Source: a virus. From it: 64,000 bases of DNA. Location: positions 1 to 64,000 of the IMG/VR virus record IMGVR_UViG_3300009161_000028; one strand, written 5' to 3'. Position numbers and translations under genes: made by a program. How positions within the stretch are numbered: the stretch's first letter is position 1; the number at the start of each line of letters is the position of its first letter. Positions 22,965-33,200 of the stretch are shown in pieces. The notes under the pieces were generated by a model that was given only the letters and a program-made list of their open reading frames with translations, was not told where the DNA came from and made no database searches.

Positions 22965-23579
22965 ATGGCTAATGTTAAACACGTAGGGAAGATGAATTCA
23001 GGACAGAAAGTAGTAGTACTGTTTAAGACTGTACCAAACGAGACACACAACTGTCTAGTTACTGAAACTGCAAACCTTCCGAGAGCATACCATGATCGAA
23101 TCATGGAACTAGTTGAAAGCGACGAAGGACAGCAATCGGCTGATCTAGCAGACCTATTAGGTCGTAGATTCTTTAGTGATGGTAATAACATCCTAAACGT
23201 ATTGCATTCTAAAGGATTCATTAAGAAAGTTAACACTAAAAATGTGTTGCTAACCCCTAATGTTTCTACATCTGTTCCACTAAACGAAGTTAATCAGATT
23301 CTTCTAAACAAGACTGATGTGAAAAAAGTGGACGCAGACATGCTATCAAAGCCTTTCTACGGAAATCTAGTTTCAGACGAACTAGCAGCAATAGTATCAA
23401 CACCAGTAGTACCAGCTGCTGCCAACGATAATGTATTGCTAATGCAAGCAGAGTTCCATGAAAGGGAAGCAGCTAGACTGCGTCAACTTGCAGCAAGTAC
23501 TGCAACTACAACTACTGTAACTGATGTCAAAGACCAAAAAAAGCGGGGCAGGCCGCCCAAGACTGCAACGGTGGGTTAA
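22965..23579 (+). CDS. Hypothetical protein with C-terminal AT-hook, 204 aa
   Basis: An N-terminal domain (GQKVVVLFKTVPNETHNCLV, HDRIMELVESDEGQQSADL, DGNNILNVLHSKGFIKKV) is followed by an Ala/Thr-rich tail. The tail ends in KKRGRPPK, a textbook AT-hook for minor-groove binding. This suggests a DNA-associated protein; the main domain is unassigned. It starts 2 bp after the previous stop, and its last 56 bp also encode the start of the next protein in another frame. Confidence 0.75.
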   Translation: MANVKHVGKMNSGQKVVVLFKTVPNETHNCLVTETANLPRAYHDRIMELVESDEGQQSADLADLLGRRFFSDGNNILNVLHSKGFIKKVNTKNVLLTPNVSTSVPLNEVNQILLNKTDVKKVDADMLSKPFYGNLVSDELAAIVSTPVVPAAANDNVLLMQAEFHEREAARLRQLAASTATTTTVTDVKDQKKRGRPPKTATVG

Positions 23580-23868
23580 GTTTGTAGGCTCAACAGCAGA
23601 GCAGTGGAAGCGAACACTCAGTCAAATTAGTATTGAAAAAGTTCCTTTAGAATATGTAAATGATATTCGCTTCCACGCTAAGAATGGTAAGATACATTTA
23701 TACGAACTTAAGAATCATAATGACGAACATGTTGAATCATTGATTGAGAGAGTTTGTGAAGAGATAGGTGATATATCTGCTGTTGAGTTTGTTATTGATC
23801 TAGACGAACTTCATTCCGACATATCCGAACACGTTAGAATTTTGCTTAAAGGATCAAAGGATGATTGA
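23524..23868 (+). CDS. Hypothetical protein, 114 aa
   Basis: It starts at ATG 23524 inside the AT-hook gene (56-bp overlap). Its own N-terminus is basic (SKTKKSGAGRPRLQRWVKF). The rest is a strand-helix domain with an acidic helix (DEHVESLIERVCEEIGD, VEFVIDLDELHSDISEHV). Function unknown. Its stop overlaps the thyX start. Confidence 0.7.
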   Translation: MSKTKKSGAGRPRLQRWVKFVGSTAEQWKRTLSQISIEKVPLEYVNDIRFHAKNGKIHLYELKNHNDEHVESLIERVCEEIGDISAVEFVIDLDELHSDISEHVRILLKGSKDD

Positions 23869-24691
23869 AGAGATTAAGGTTCACGAGCATGGGCGTGTTG
23901 TACTAATGGACTTTATGGGCAGTGATCACGATATTGCAGATGCTGCCCGTATTAGTTACGGCAAAGGTACTAAAAGTATTAGCGACGATCGAGGATTGAT
24001 TCGCTATCTAATGCGCCATTGGCATACCACCCCGTTTGAGATGGTTGAACTTAAATTTGCACTCAAGATGCCAATCTTCATAGCACGCCAGCACCTACGT
24101 CATCGTACCGCTAGCGTGAACGAGTACAGTGGCAGATACAGTGTAATGAGCGATGATTTTTACTTACCCCCGTTAGATAAAATCAAACCTCAAAGTTTAG
24201 TCAACAAGCAAGGGCGAGATGGCACTTATACTGTAGCTGAAGCGGAAAGTGTACAACACGCCATGTCCTCAACGTTTGAAAAGGCACACAGAGAATATCG
24301 ACACATGATTGATCCCAATGTAGACACTACACGGGAACTGGCACGTATTGTGTTACCTGTTGCTAACTATACCGAAATGTATTGGAAGATTGACCTACAC
24401 AATTTCTTTCACTACATTCGCTTGCGTATGGATAATCATGCGCAGGAAGAGATTTGCGACTATGCTACTGCTATGTACAATATGGTCAAGTCCCGCTTGC
24501 CGATTGCATGCGAAGCTTTTGAAGATTACAGATTTAATGCTGTAACACTCAGTGCAGGTGAAGTACGAGCTGTAGATGATCTGATCAGTGGTATATTCCG
24601 CAATGATGCAACATACTACAGTATGGGTGCAAGAGAATGGCGAGAGTTTAACGAAAAATGGGGTGCTGCGATAGCACGTAATAAGCGATAA
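23861..24691 (+). CDS. thyX: Flavin-dependent thymidylate synthase (ThyX)
   Basis: Makes dTMP from dUMP with methylene-tetrahydrofolate and FADH2. The ThyX motif RHRTASVNEYSGRYS begins at residue 80 (RHRxxSxNE). HDIADAARISYGKGTK and WHTTPFEMVELKF are also typical. 276 residues. The ribosome site AAAGG overlaps the previous gene end. It is the last gene of the rightward block and faces the leftward fibre genes. Confidence 0.95.
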   Translation: MIEEIKVHEHGRVVLMDFMGSDHDIADAARISYGKGTKSISDDRGLIRYLMRHWHTTPFEMVELKFALKMPIFIARQHLRHRTASVNEYSGRYSVMSDDFYLPPLDKIKPQSLVNKQGRDGTYTVAEAESVQHAMSSTFEKAHREYRHMIDPNVDTTRELARIVLPVANYTEMYWKIDLHNFFHYIRLRMDNHAQEEICDYATAMYNMVKSRLPIACEAFEDYRFNAVTLSAGEVRAVDDLISGIFRNDATYYSMGAREWREFNEKWGAAIARNKR

Positions 24692-24693
24692 AG

Positions 24694-24717
24694 TAAAGCC
24701 CCAATTAAGGGGCTTTA
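24694..24717. terminator. Bidirectional terminator between thyX and the tail-fibre gene
   Basis: TAAAGCCCC and GGGGCTTTA form a 9-bp stem with loop AATTAA, T-rich on one side and A-rich on the other, between convergent genes. It should stop transcripts from both strands. Confidence 0.9.
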
Positions 24718-24719
24718 TT

Positions 24720-26861
24720 TTATTTGCAGCTACAGTTGCAGCCTTTGTTTTCTATCTTAGCGTCAAGTTCCTTTATAGCTTCAATTAACAGTGCAATCAA
24801 CTTATCGTACACTACATGTAGTCTACCATCGTGCTCGTGTACCGCTTCTGGTAGTATCTTTTGCACTTCTTGTGCTAAAACACCAACTTGCAACTTCTTG
24901 TCAAGTATACCTTGATTCTTAGCTGCTTCGTTCCAGTAGTAGTTTACACCACTAATACTCTTAACACGATCTAGTGAACTACCTAGGTATCCAACTACAT
25001 CCTTAAGTCTTGCATCCGATGTAGAAGCAAAGTCTGTAGCATATAGTGTACCACTTTGAATGCTAAAGTTTGTAGTGTCTACACGAGCAAATGTATTTGA
25101 TCCACTAGTGCTTACTACTACAGGATAATATGTACTACCTGTAATTGTTGTATTAGTTGCATTTACGTGAGACAGAACATGTGAGCCTTGGTAACTATCT
25201 AATAAGTCTGCGTTTAGGCCCGAACCCGCACCATCGTTACCAGAATCCCATACAGTATCGTCGAGTAAACCGCCATTTCTCTTAACTACCCAGTCTGAAC
25301 TATTATATGCTAGATATGTTTGCTGGGTCTCGGTAAAATATATTCTACCATTATTAACGTTTGTACCAATGTACACTCTTAGGTCGCCTGAGAATTTGTT
25401 TTCTACTCTTGCAAGTAAAGCAAATTCTGAGCTGTCATACCCATCTAATAAATCAGCATTTGGATTTGTTGATCCAACACTACCAGCATAGCCAAGGCTA
25501 CCAGTGTAGCCCTGTGGACCTTGTGCTCCAACTACACCACTTCCACTGAATCCAATGCTCGCTGATCCGGTAAAGCCAGTTGGACCTTGTGGACCTTGTG
25601 CGCCAGTTGCGCCCCTAGAGCCGGTGTAGCCCTGTGGACCTTGTGGACCTTGTGCGCCAATGCTGCCAACATATCCTTGTGGACCTTGTGCGCCCGTGCT
25701 ACCTGTATAGCCTTGTGGACCTTGTGCACCATCAACACCTTGTGAGCCTGTATTACCAGCTGAGCCAACATAGCCCTGTGGTCCTTGTGCCCCAACTGAG
25801 CCGGTAAAGCCAATGCTGCCAGTGTATCCTTGCGGACCTTGTGCACCAACTGAACCAACAAAACCACGCGATCCTGTATAGCCAATTGGTCCTTGTGGAC
25901 CTTGTGGTCCTTGTGGTCCTTGTGGACCAACACTGCCAACAAAACCTTGTGAGCCATTGAATCCTTGCGGGCCCTGCGCCCCTGCGCCGCGTGAACCGGT
26001 GTAGCCTTGTGGACCTTGTACACCGATGCTGCCGGTATATCCAATACTACCAGTGTAGCCTTGTGGACCTGATACTGTACTTGCACTGCCCGTGTATCCT
26101 GAACCACCTGTGCCGCCCACCGATCCAGCAAAACCTTGTGGTCCTGTTGGACCAATTGATCCAGTAAAACCCAACGGACCTTGCGGGCCTTGCGCGCCTG
26201 CGCCTCTAGATCCAGTAAAACCAGTTCCCAAGCTTCCAACAAAACCAACTGGGCCTTGTGGGCCTGTTGAGCCAGTGTAACCAAGTGTAGTTGACTGCGA
26301 GCCAGTAAAGCCTGCACCAATCGAACCAGTAAAGCCTTGTGGGCCAATTGATCCAGTGAAACCTGATCCAGTACTACCAACAAATCCAACTGAACCAGTG
26401 AAGCCTTGTGGACCACGTGATCCAACAAATCCTATTGATCCAGTGTATCCTTCTACCGTAGAGCGAGATCCGGTGTATCCTATTGATCCAGTAAATCCTT
26501 CTACAGTAGAGCGAGATCCAGTGAATCCTACACCCTGTGGTCCAATACTACCAGTGAATCCTTGTGGACCTTTACTACCAGTGAATCCTTGTGGACCTTG
26601 TGGTCCACGTGATCCGGTAAACCCTATTGATCCAGTAAAGCCTTGTGGGCCCTGTGGGCCAACATCGCCTATCGCTGGAGTCCAAAATCTTGTTCCAGTT
26701 ATATCACTGGACAAAACATAACTTACGCCCGGAGGTACGCCTAAATTTGGTTCAGCTTCTCTTAGACTGATCCATGTTGGGTCCGCTGCTAGAGGATAGC
26801 CAGCAGTCGTTGCAGCTACCTTTTTAACTCTACCGCTAAGTGTTGTAAGTAATTTGGCCAT
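24720..26861 (-). CDS. Collagen-like tail fibre with C-terminal S74 chaperone domain
   Basis: 713 residues. After a short N-terminal attachment part come about 400 residues of Gly-x-y collagen-like repeats of the type [11 protein letters not shown] head or binding region follows (about 480-600). The last 110 residues are an intramolecular chaperone of the endosialidase S74 type: [28 protein letters not shown] and the terminal coiled coil [15 protein letters not shown]74 domains cut themselves off after trimer folding, usually before the Ser of the STSDxRLK segment. The tail GCNCSCK is Cys-rich. It is the last gene of the leftward fibre operon. Exact host ligand unknown. Confidence 0.9.
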   Translation of the reverse strand: MAKLLTTLSGRVKKVAATTAGYPLAADPTWISLREAEPNLGVPPGVSYVLSSDITGTRFWTPAIGDVGPQGPQGFTGSIGFTGSRGPQGPQGFTGSKGPQGFTGSIGPQGVGFTGSRSTVEGFTGSIGYTGSRSTVEGYTGSIGFVGSRGPQGFTGSVGFVGSTGSGFTGSIGPQGFTGSIGAGFTGSQSTTLGYTGSTGPQGPVGFVGSLGTGFTGSRGAGAQGPQGPLGFTGSIGPTGPQGFAGSVGGTGGSGYTGSASTVSGPQGYTGSIGYTGSIGVQGPQGYTGSRGAGAQGPQGFNGSQGFVGSVGPQGPQGPQGPQGPIGYTGSRGFVGSVGAQGPQGYTGSIGFTGSVGAQGPQGYVGSAGNTGSQGVDGAQGPQGYTGSTGAQGPQGYVGSIGAQGPQGPQGYTGSRGATGAQGPQGPTGFTGSASIGFSGSGVVGAQGPQGYTGSLGYAGSVGSTNPNADLLDGYDSSEFALLARVENKFSGDLRVYIGTNVNNGRIYFTETQQTYLAYNSSDWVVKRNGGLLDDTVWDSGNDGAGSGLNADLLDSYQGSHVLSHVNATNTTITGSTYYPVVVSTSGSNTFARVDTTNFSIQSGTLYATDFASTSDARLKDVVGYLGSSLDRVKSISGVNYYWNEAAKNQGILDKKLQVGVLAQEVQKILPEAVHEHDGRLHVVYDKLIALLIEAIKELDAKIENKGCNCSCK

Positions 26862-26862
26862 A

Positions 26863-27210
26863 TTATTCGTTTGATGTTTCTAGTATGCTTAACACAACTT
26901 CTAGATAGTCGTTATCCTCTGCCGACATAGTGATACTTTGTCCTGATTCCAATACTAATTTACCAGTTAATACACTTACACTGTCGTTTGGTGGGACTCC
27001 AAATTCGCGTACCAAATATCTCATTGTGGAGCCATCATTGTGAGCAGCACTTACCCATTTATCAAGCGGGGTTCCTACGTTCATATTAGAGACTTGCGCC
27101 ATCAATATAATAGTAGTAATGCCTACAGGTGCAGTATAGATGTCTACGTCTGCCGTAGTTATTGCAGAAGCAACAGTTTTAAACGTATTTAAAGGTATAG
27201 TGGAAGCCAT
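26863..27210 (-). CDS. Putative virion accessory protein, 115 aa
   Basis: Beta-rich (VDIYTAPVGITTIILMAQVSN, VSVLTGKLVLESGQSITMS, DYLEVVLSILETS), sandwiched between two fibre genes with 1- and 3-bp gaps and on the same transcript. It looks like a small beta-sandwich found in tail-fibre clusters. No specific function. Confidence 0.7.
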   Translation of the reverse strand: MASTIPLNTFKTVASAITTADVDIYTAPVGITTIILMAQVSNMNVGTPLDKWVSAAHNDGSTMRYLVREFGVPPNDSVSVLTGKLVLESGQSITMSAEDNDYLEVVLSILETSNE

Positions 27211-27213
27211 GTA

Positions 27214-30200
27214 TTATCCCTCGAGTGCCAATATGTATGGCGTTAGTACTGCGAACAAACTCTTGTTAAATGTTCTACCAGAGATTGTACCAGTATCGCG
27301 ATTAATTACCAGTTCAGTACCGATTTTAAAGTCGCCTTGTTCGTTAGTTCCAGTAAAGTATGCTTTACCTCCACGCAGCTCAACTACTTCGTTGGCTGCA
27401 ATTGGATAAGCACCCGCTTCTGGTGTTGCTGTACTTAGTATATTTCCCGAACCAATGTACTCAAATGTATGGCCCGAGGACGATACAATACTACGTTGGC
27501 GGAACTCAACTGCAGATTCATCTACAATTGGACGCTTAACAGCAATTTCTAGTCCAATCTGACTTTGACGTAATCCTTCGTATGTGCCTGCAGTTGCAAC
27601 TGGTCCTTCTGTTGCTGTTACTACGGTATAGTAGTCGTGTAGTGTAGCGGTGCCACCACCATCATATGATGCAGTATACAGTGATGTATCAACTCCCAGT
27701 GCTAGAGCAGAGTCTATGTGTAGATCTGCTTTGTACGCATTGTTAGTTAATTTGATAAAATACGTATTACCGTTTAGCAACGATTGATTATTACTACCCG
27801 TAAACCCACTAGCTACAATCTGCTCGTCGCCCCTAAAGTAGTGCGGATCGTCAAAAGTCAAGCGTACCGAATAAATTACGTCTAGCAGTGCATCTACGCC
27901 AATACCAGTAGATGTTATAGTAACAGATGGGTTTGATGGAGTTTCTATTAGTTCGCCATAAAATGGTGCTGCAACTCCGACCGATTCAATTCCGTACACC
28001 AGATCCACTGTTATTACAGCAGCCGATGACGAGATATCGGGACTAATATTTGTTAGAGCTGTTACTCCCGTGTTCTTAACGCCAGCTTCGATAATAGTAA
28101 ATGTAACCGATGGCGTAACTGTTGCTACTTCAAGCACAGCAGATGTACTATATCCCTTAGAGAACGTAAATCTATCACCTATTGCAAGTGACCCCGATAC
28201 TAAGGTATTAACGGATGCGCTAACAATCTTAACTGTTGATACGCGGAACTTTGGCGAAGTGCCTACTATGCCGTCGAGTTCCATCAAATCGCCCGGCTTA
28301 TAACCTGTGCCAGGATCGTTAATAGTTGCACTAGCTGCTACGATATATGCGTCTGCGACAATTAATTCACTAGTGACGTCCATCGCATCGCCATAGTTTG
28401 GACGGTGCGTTAGCCCCTTAAGGTTGATAGCCTTGCCTGTTTGCAAGTCGCCGTCTGTTACACCCGAATACAATACTTCACTTAATCCATCCGCAACTAG
28501 TGCGTATGTACCAAAGCTGCTGTCACTGTTAGCAACGGAACAGAAGCCGCCGCCCTTACACAAAATACCAATGTCAGTACAAATGGTGTAAATGGATACG
28601 AGCTGTGCGTAACCGCGGTTGATGATTTCAATCCCGTTACCACCTTCGTTAATTTGGGTAAACGAGTCGAGGACCATAGACTTCAATCCAGTACTCAAGT
28701 TACCGTCAACACGCATACCTGTGCCAGTTGTAGTGATACTGGAGCAGTTGTGTACGTATGGGCTTACTGGTAATGCGCCAGTTCCAGCAATACCACCGGT
28801 AATATACGAACCCCAGTTAGTTGCATCAACTGGTTGTGTTAGCGCACGATCAAGATACAGATCAATGCTGTCGCCATCTATCTTTCGTACATAATAGAAG
28901 CTGTCTGTTTCTGCCTGGCCGCCGCTGGTGTATGAACCAAACAGTGTTCCATCAACAGGATCTGTTAGTTTAACGTCATTGAACAGTTCAACTTCTGTAG
29001 TATTAAAGAAACGTGCATAGTAACGATTGCCATTAACTTCGTTCATTCCGCCTACAGCAGATAGTCTCATCGAAGTAGTATCTCCAAAGGCATGACCCTT
29101 ATTAAATGTTAGTCTAACTGGGTTGGTGTTGGTTGCATTGGTGATCTGATGTATATAACCGTTATTGACTTCTGTCATACCAACAACCTGACGAATAGAA
29201 ATAGTATCTCCGCTCGAGTATGGGTGCTGTATTGCGTAGTTTTCGTCCGTAAATCCAATTAGCTCTGATACAATGAACGCACGGTTAGCGTTTAGTAGAT
29301 ATGCAGCGTTAGCTGTTGTTTGATACTTCTGCTGTAGTACATAGTCAATATACGCAATGATTTCTGCACGTAAGAAACTACGATTTGCTACCAACTTGTT
29401 ATAGGCATTCAGTATAGTTGCGTTTGTTTCTGCTACTAGTCCAATTGGTGTTCTTGTACCTGGAGTAATATAAGCGTTTGGTCCGTTGATAATGATATCC
29501 AATATCAAATCAACATTTGCCTGTACGGATGCTGCTGCACCTGCACCACTGCTACCTGAGATTACCTGTGCAACTTCTGTTTGATATAGTGTTGCAACCG
29601 GTGTACCTGTAACAATAGATGGGATAATTGACTTCAAGTATTCATACGCAGCAGTTACCTGCGGTACTTCGTTTGGAATTGCAGTCACTGTACTTGAGAA
29701 GTTTAGATAGTAGATACCGCTTTGTATTGCCTGACGATTACCGCCATACAGTACGTCATATGAAATACTGTCTAATATGTAACCAACGTCGCGCTCGCAC
29801 AATCCTGTATCAAATACTAGACCCGAGTACGCAGGTAGTCCTTGTATGTATGCAACTGTAGCAGCAGGTAGTGTTGCTTTTGCTGTTTGAATTGCAGCAT
29901 ATGCATCAGTTACTGCAGTAACAACACTTGCTGTTGTTCCGTTTGGTACAATCAGATCAGTTACGCTAGCCGGAGGTGTTGTACCATCTAGTATATCGAT
30001 GATAGTGTCAAATAGTGCATTTGTAGTTGAATCAATTGTTACACCAGCCAATCCTGCAACCTGCGACTTGAGATATGCTAGTGCATCAAGTGTAGCGGCC
30101 TTCTCGCTAGGAGATCCATCAGGAACACTATAACCATCTGCTTGAGTCCAGTACTGCAAGCCAGCAAACATGCTTTGGCTGTTGCCGTCTAGTCCTGGGA

Positions 30201-33200
30201 ACTTCAAGTCTTGTGCTAGTGCGTCAACGATCAACCCAAGGTCGCGTGAGCACTTGAGATGATCGTACGTTACAACTGTAGTATCAATGTAAGCAATTAC
30301 TTCTGCACGGATAAAGTCTCTATTAGCTTGCAACCGTGTATAAGTGTTATTAGCATTACCGCCAGCGGCAACTAGACCAATTGGAGTACGTGTGCCAGCG
30401 TCAAGGTATGTACCAGGACCATTATTAATAATGTCTAGTATGATATCTACTGCGTCGGCTGCAAGTGTAGACTGTGTTGGTGTACCGCTGCTACCCGATG
30501 TAACTTGTGCTACGTCTGTTTGATATGTTGTAGCCAATGGTGTCCCTTCAATGATAGAAGGCAGTATGCTCTTTAGATAGGTGTAAGCGGCAGTTACCTG
30601 TGGTATTTCACCTGCCACTGCACTATCAGTTGACGAGAAGCCTAGATAGTAGATACCGCTTTGAATTGCCTGACGGTTGCCGTTATACAACAAGTCATAG
30701 CATACGCTGTCAATTATAAAACCAACGTCTCGACTACAAGTTGTAGAGTTATATACTAATGCTGGATAGTTAGTGTTAACCCAAGTAACTATGTTGGCGC
30801 GAATTGTTGTCTTGGCCGATTGTATTGCTGCGTAGGCTGTAGCTATTGCTCCGGTGTTAGCGATCGCATCGTTTGGTATAATCAAATCGGTAACATCAGC
30901 TGGATCGATAATTCTATTGATAATGTTTATGATAAGATCAATTAGTTCATCTGTTGTAGCAGATGTAGCTGCAGCAACTGCAGTGATTTGCGCTTTCAAC
31001 TGCACTAGTGCACCAACTGTTGCTGCAACTTCTGCACTTGGTGCAATGTTTGAAATACTATACCCGTCGTTCTGTGTCCAGTATTGCAGGCCAGCAAACA
31101 CTGTTTGACTGTCGCCGCTGGTGCCTGGGAATTTAATGTCCTGTGCAATGGCGTCTACGATCAGTCCTAAGTCACGTGAGCACTTGGTGCGGTTGTAATT
31201 AAATGAACCGATACGTGCTAGGCTAATTGGTTCTGGATTTGGTGCAACACTTGGGCCTGCATTGATAATGTTAATCATCAGGTCAAGCTTGTCAGTAATC
31301 TTGTTAACGTCTTGTGTTGTACCAATTGCCATTGGCCCCTCTGGCATCACTTGTGGCACTGTACCGTATACTGTTGGAACCTCGCGTCCTTCAACAATGT
31401 ACGACGACAATGTCTTGATGTAATCGTATGCTGCTGTTACAATTGGTTTTTCGCCAGGTACTATGCTTACAGTAGTTGAGTGATTCCAATAGTAAACGCC
31501 TGATTGTACTGCTTGTCTGTTAGACTGAACAGTGTTAGTTGGGTCAGCGTTATACAACAAATCAAAGCTAACACTGTCAATCATGTAGCCCAAATCTCTG
31601 CGGCATTTCGCTGCAGTCTGTGTATCTGCATAACCGCCTGTCTCGTACGCTGTAAATCCTGTACCGTCTAGAGCAGTTAGCAATGTAGCATCTAAGTATA
31701 GCTCTACGGTATTTGCGCCAGTGTTCTTAGTGTAGTAACGATTGCCGTTTAGCTCAACCATGCCTTCAATGTTGTTGATTCTAATGGAGTCACCATCTGC
31801 AAAGGCGTGACCTGTAATAGTTAGTACAACAGGACTTGCTGCAGTTGCGCCCGTAATTGGTTGATCAAATGACGGGAACGTACCTGCAATGTCTGCAATC
31901 GTATCGTCAATGATTGTTGCTTTGGCTGCTTGTAGCGCATCATACGCAGCTTGCGCATCGCGATCAGGTTCAATACTGTTAGGAACTATGCCGCTGGTGA
32001 TTGTTGCTACGTTAACAGTTTCATCCAATAGATTTCTTATTAAGTCAAAACCATTTTCAATATTAGTCTTGTCTGCTGTTCTAATAGACAATGCATTAGT
32101 CTGAGTGATAACAAAGTCAATTGCCGCTACTGTTGCTGCAATCTCTCCTGCTGGGATTGAACGTTCTGCTGTCTGACTCCAGTACTGGATTGCTGCAAAT
32201 GTTGATTGGCTATCGCCATCAAACAATAAGTCTTGTACCAGCGCATCCACAATGAGTCCGGTGTCACGTGAACATGTTGTACGGTTATACGTGTATCCTT
32301 CTAGGTACGCAACAACTTCTGCCTTAATGAATTCTTTGTTGGCTAGTAATTGCTCGCCCGCACGACGATACGTTGTACTAAATTCTGAGATGCCGGCGTA
32401 TCCAGGTGCATCTGCTGTTGTTTTATCATTGATGATGCCCAACATATAATCTACTAGGTTCTGTGCCACTGTGACTTGCGTCAATGTACCAACACCGGAA
32501 GCAGTTACAAAGTCTTGTAATTCTCCAGTTTGATATACATAAGGCATTGGTAGCCCACGTATAATGTAGCTAGCTAATATCTTGATATACTTGTAAGCTT
32601 TTTCAATTTGCTGTATTTCTGTTGGTACTGTACTAGCTGCTAGATAGCTATAATAGTATACTGCTGCTTGCACAGTCTGGCGATTGCCACCAAATAGATT
32701 GTCTCTGCTTATGCAACTAGTAACATATTGTACGTCTCGCTCGCAAGTAGCGGTATTGTATACTAACAACGGGAATTGGTTAGCAATTCTTAATGTTACT
32801 TGTTCCTTAAAGAAATCTGTGTTAGCATTTAAGAGTAATGCCGCATGATATTGCTGCGTTGTATTGCCTGCAATAATCAAACCACTTGAAATAATACGCT
32901 CTGTTACGTTATTGGTATTGCCATCGGTCAATATATCAAGTAACAGATCAAAATTGTCACTAATAGCAGAAATAACTGTAGGGTCGGTTACTGCAGATGT
33001 AGGTATAGATGCTGCTGTCACTCGAGGATACGACACCGGTGTATATAGAACATGTGTTGATATGTCTTGAATAATATCTAGTGCAATTGCTTTAAGATAT
33101 GTATATGCGTTAATTGTAGCTGCAATCTCACCCGGATTTATTTCGCTAGACGATGCTAGTGCAGCCTGACTCCAATACTGGATACCTGCAAAAGTTGTTT

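Noticed and set aside
25532-26428. 298-residue leftward frame inside the collagen-like fibre
   Set aside because: It is the same Gly-x-y repeat DNA read in another frame, giving monotonous HKVHKA repeats without a start signal.
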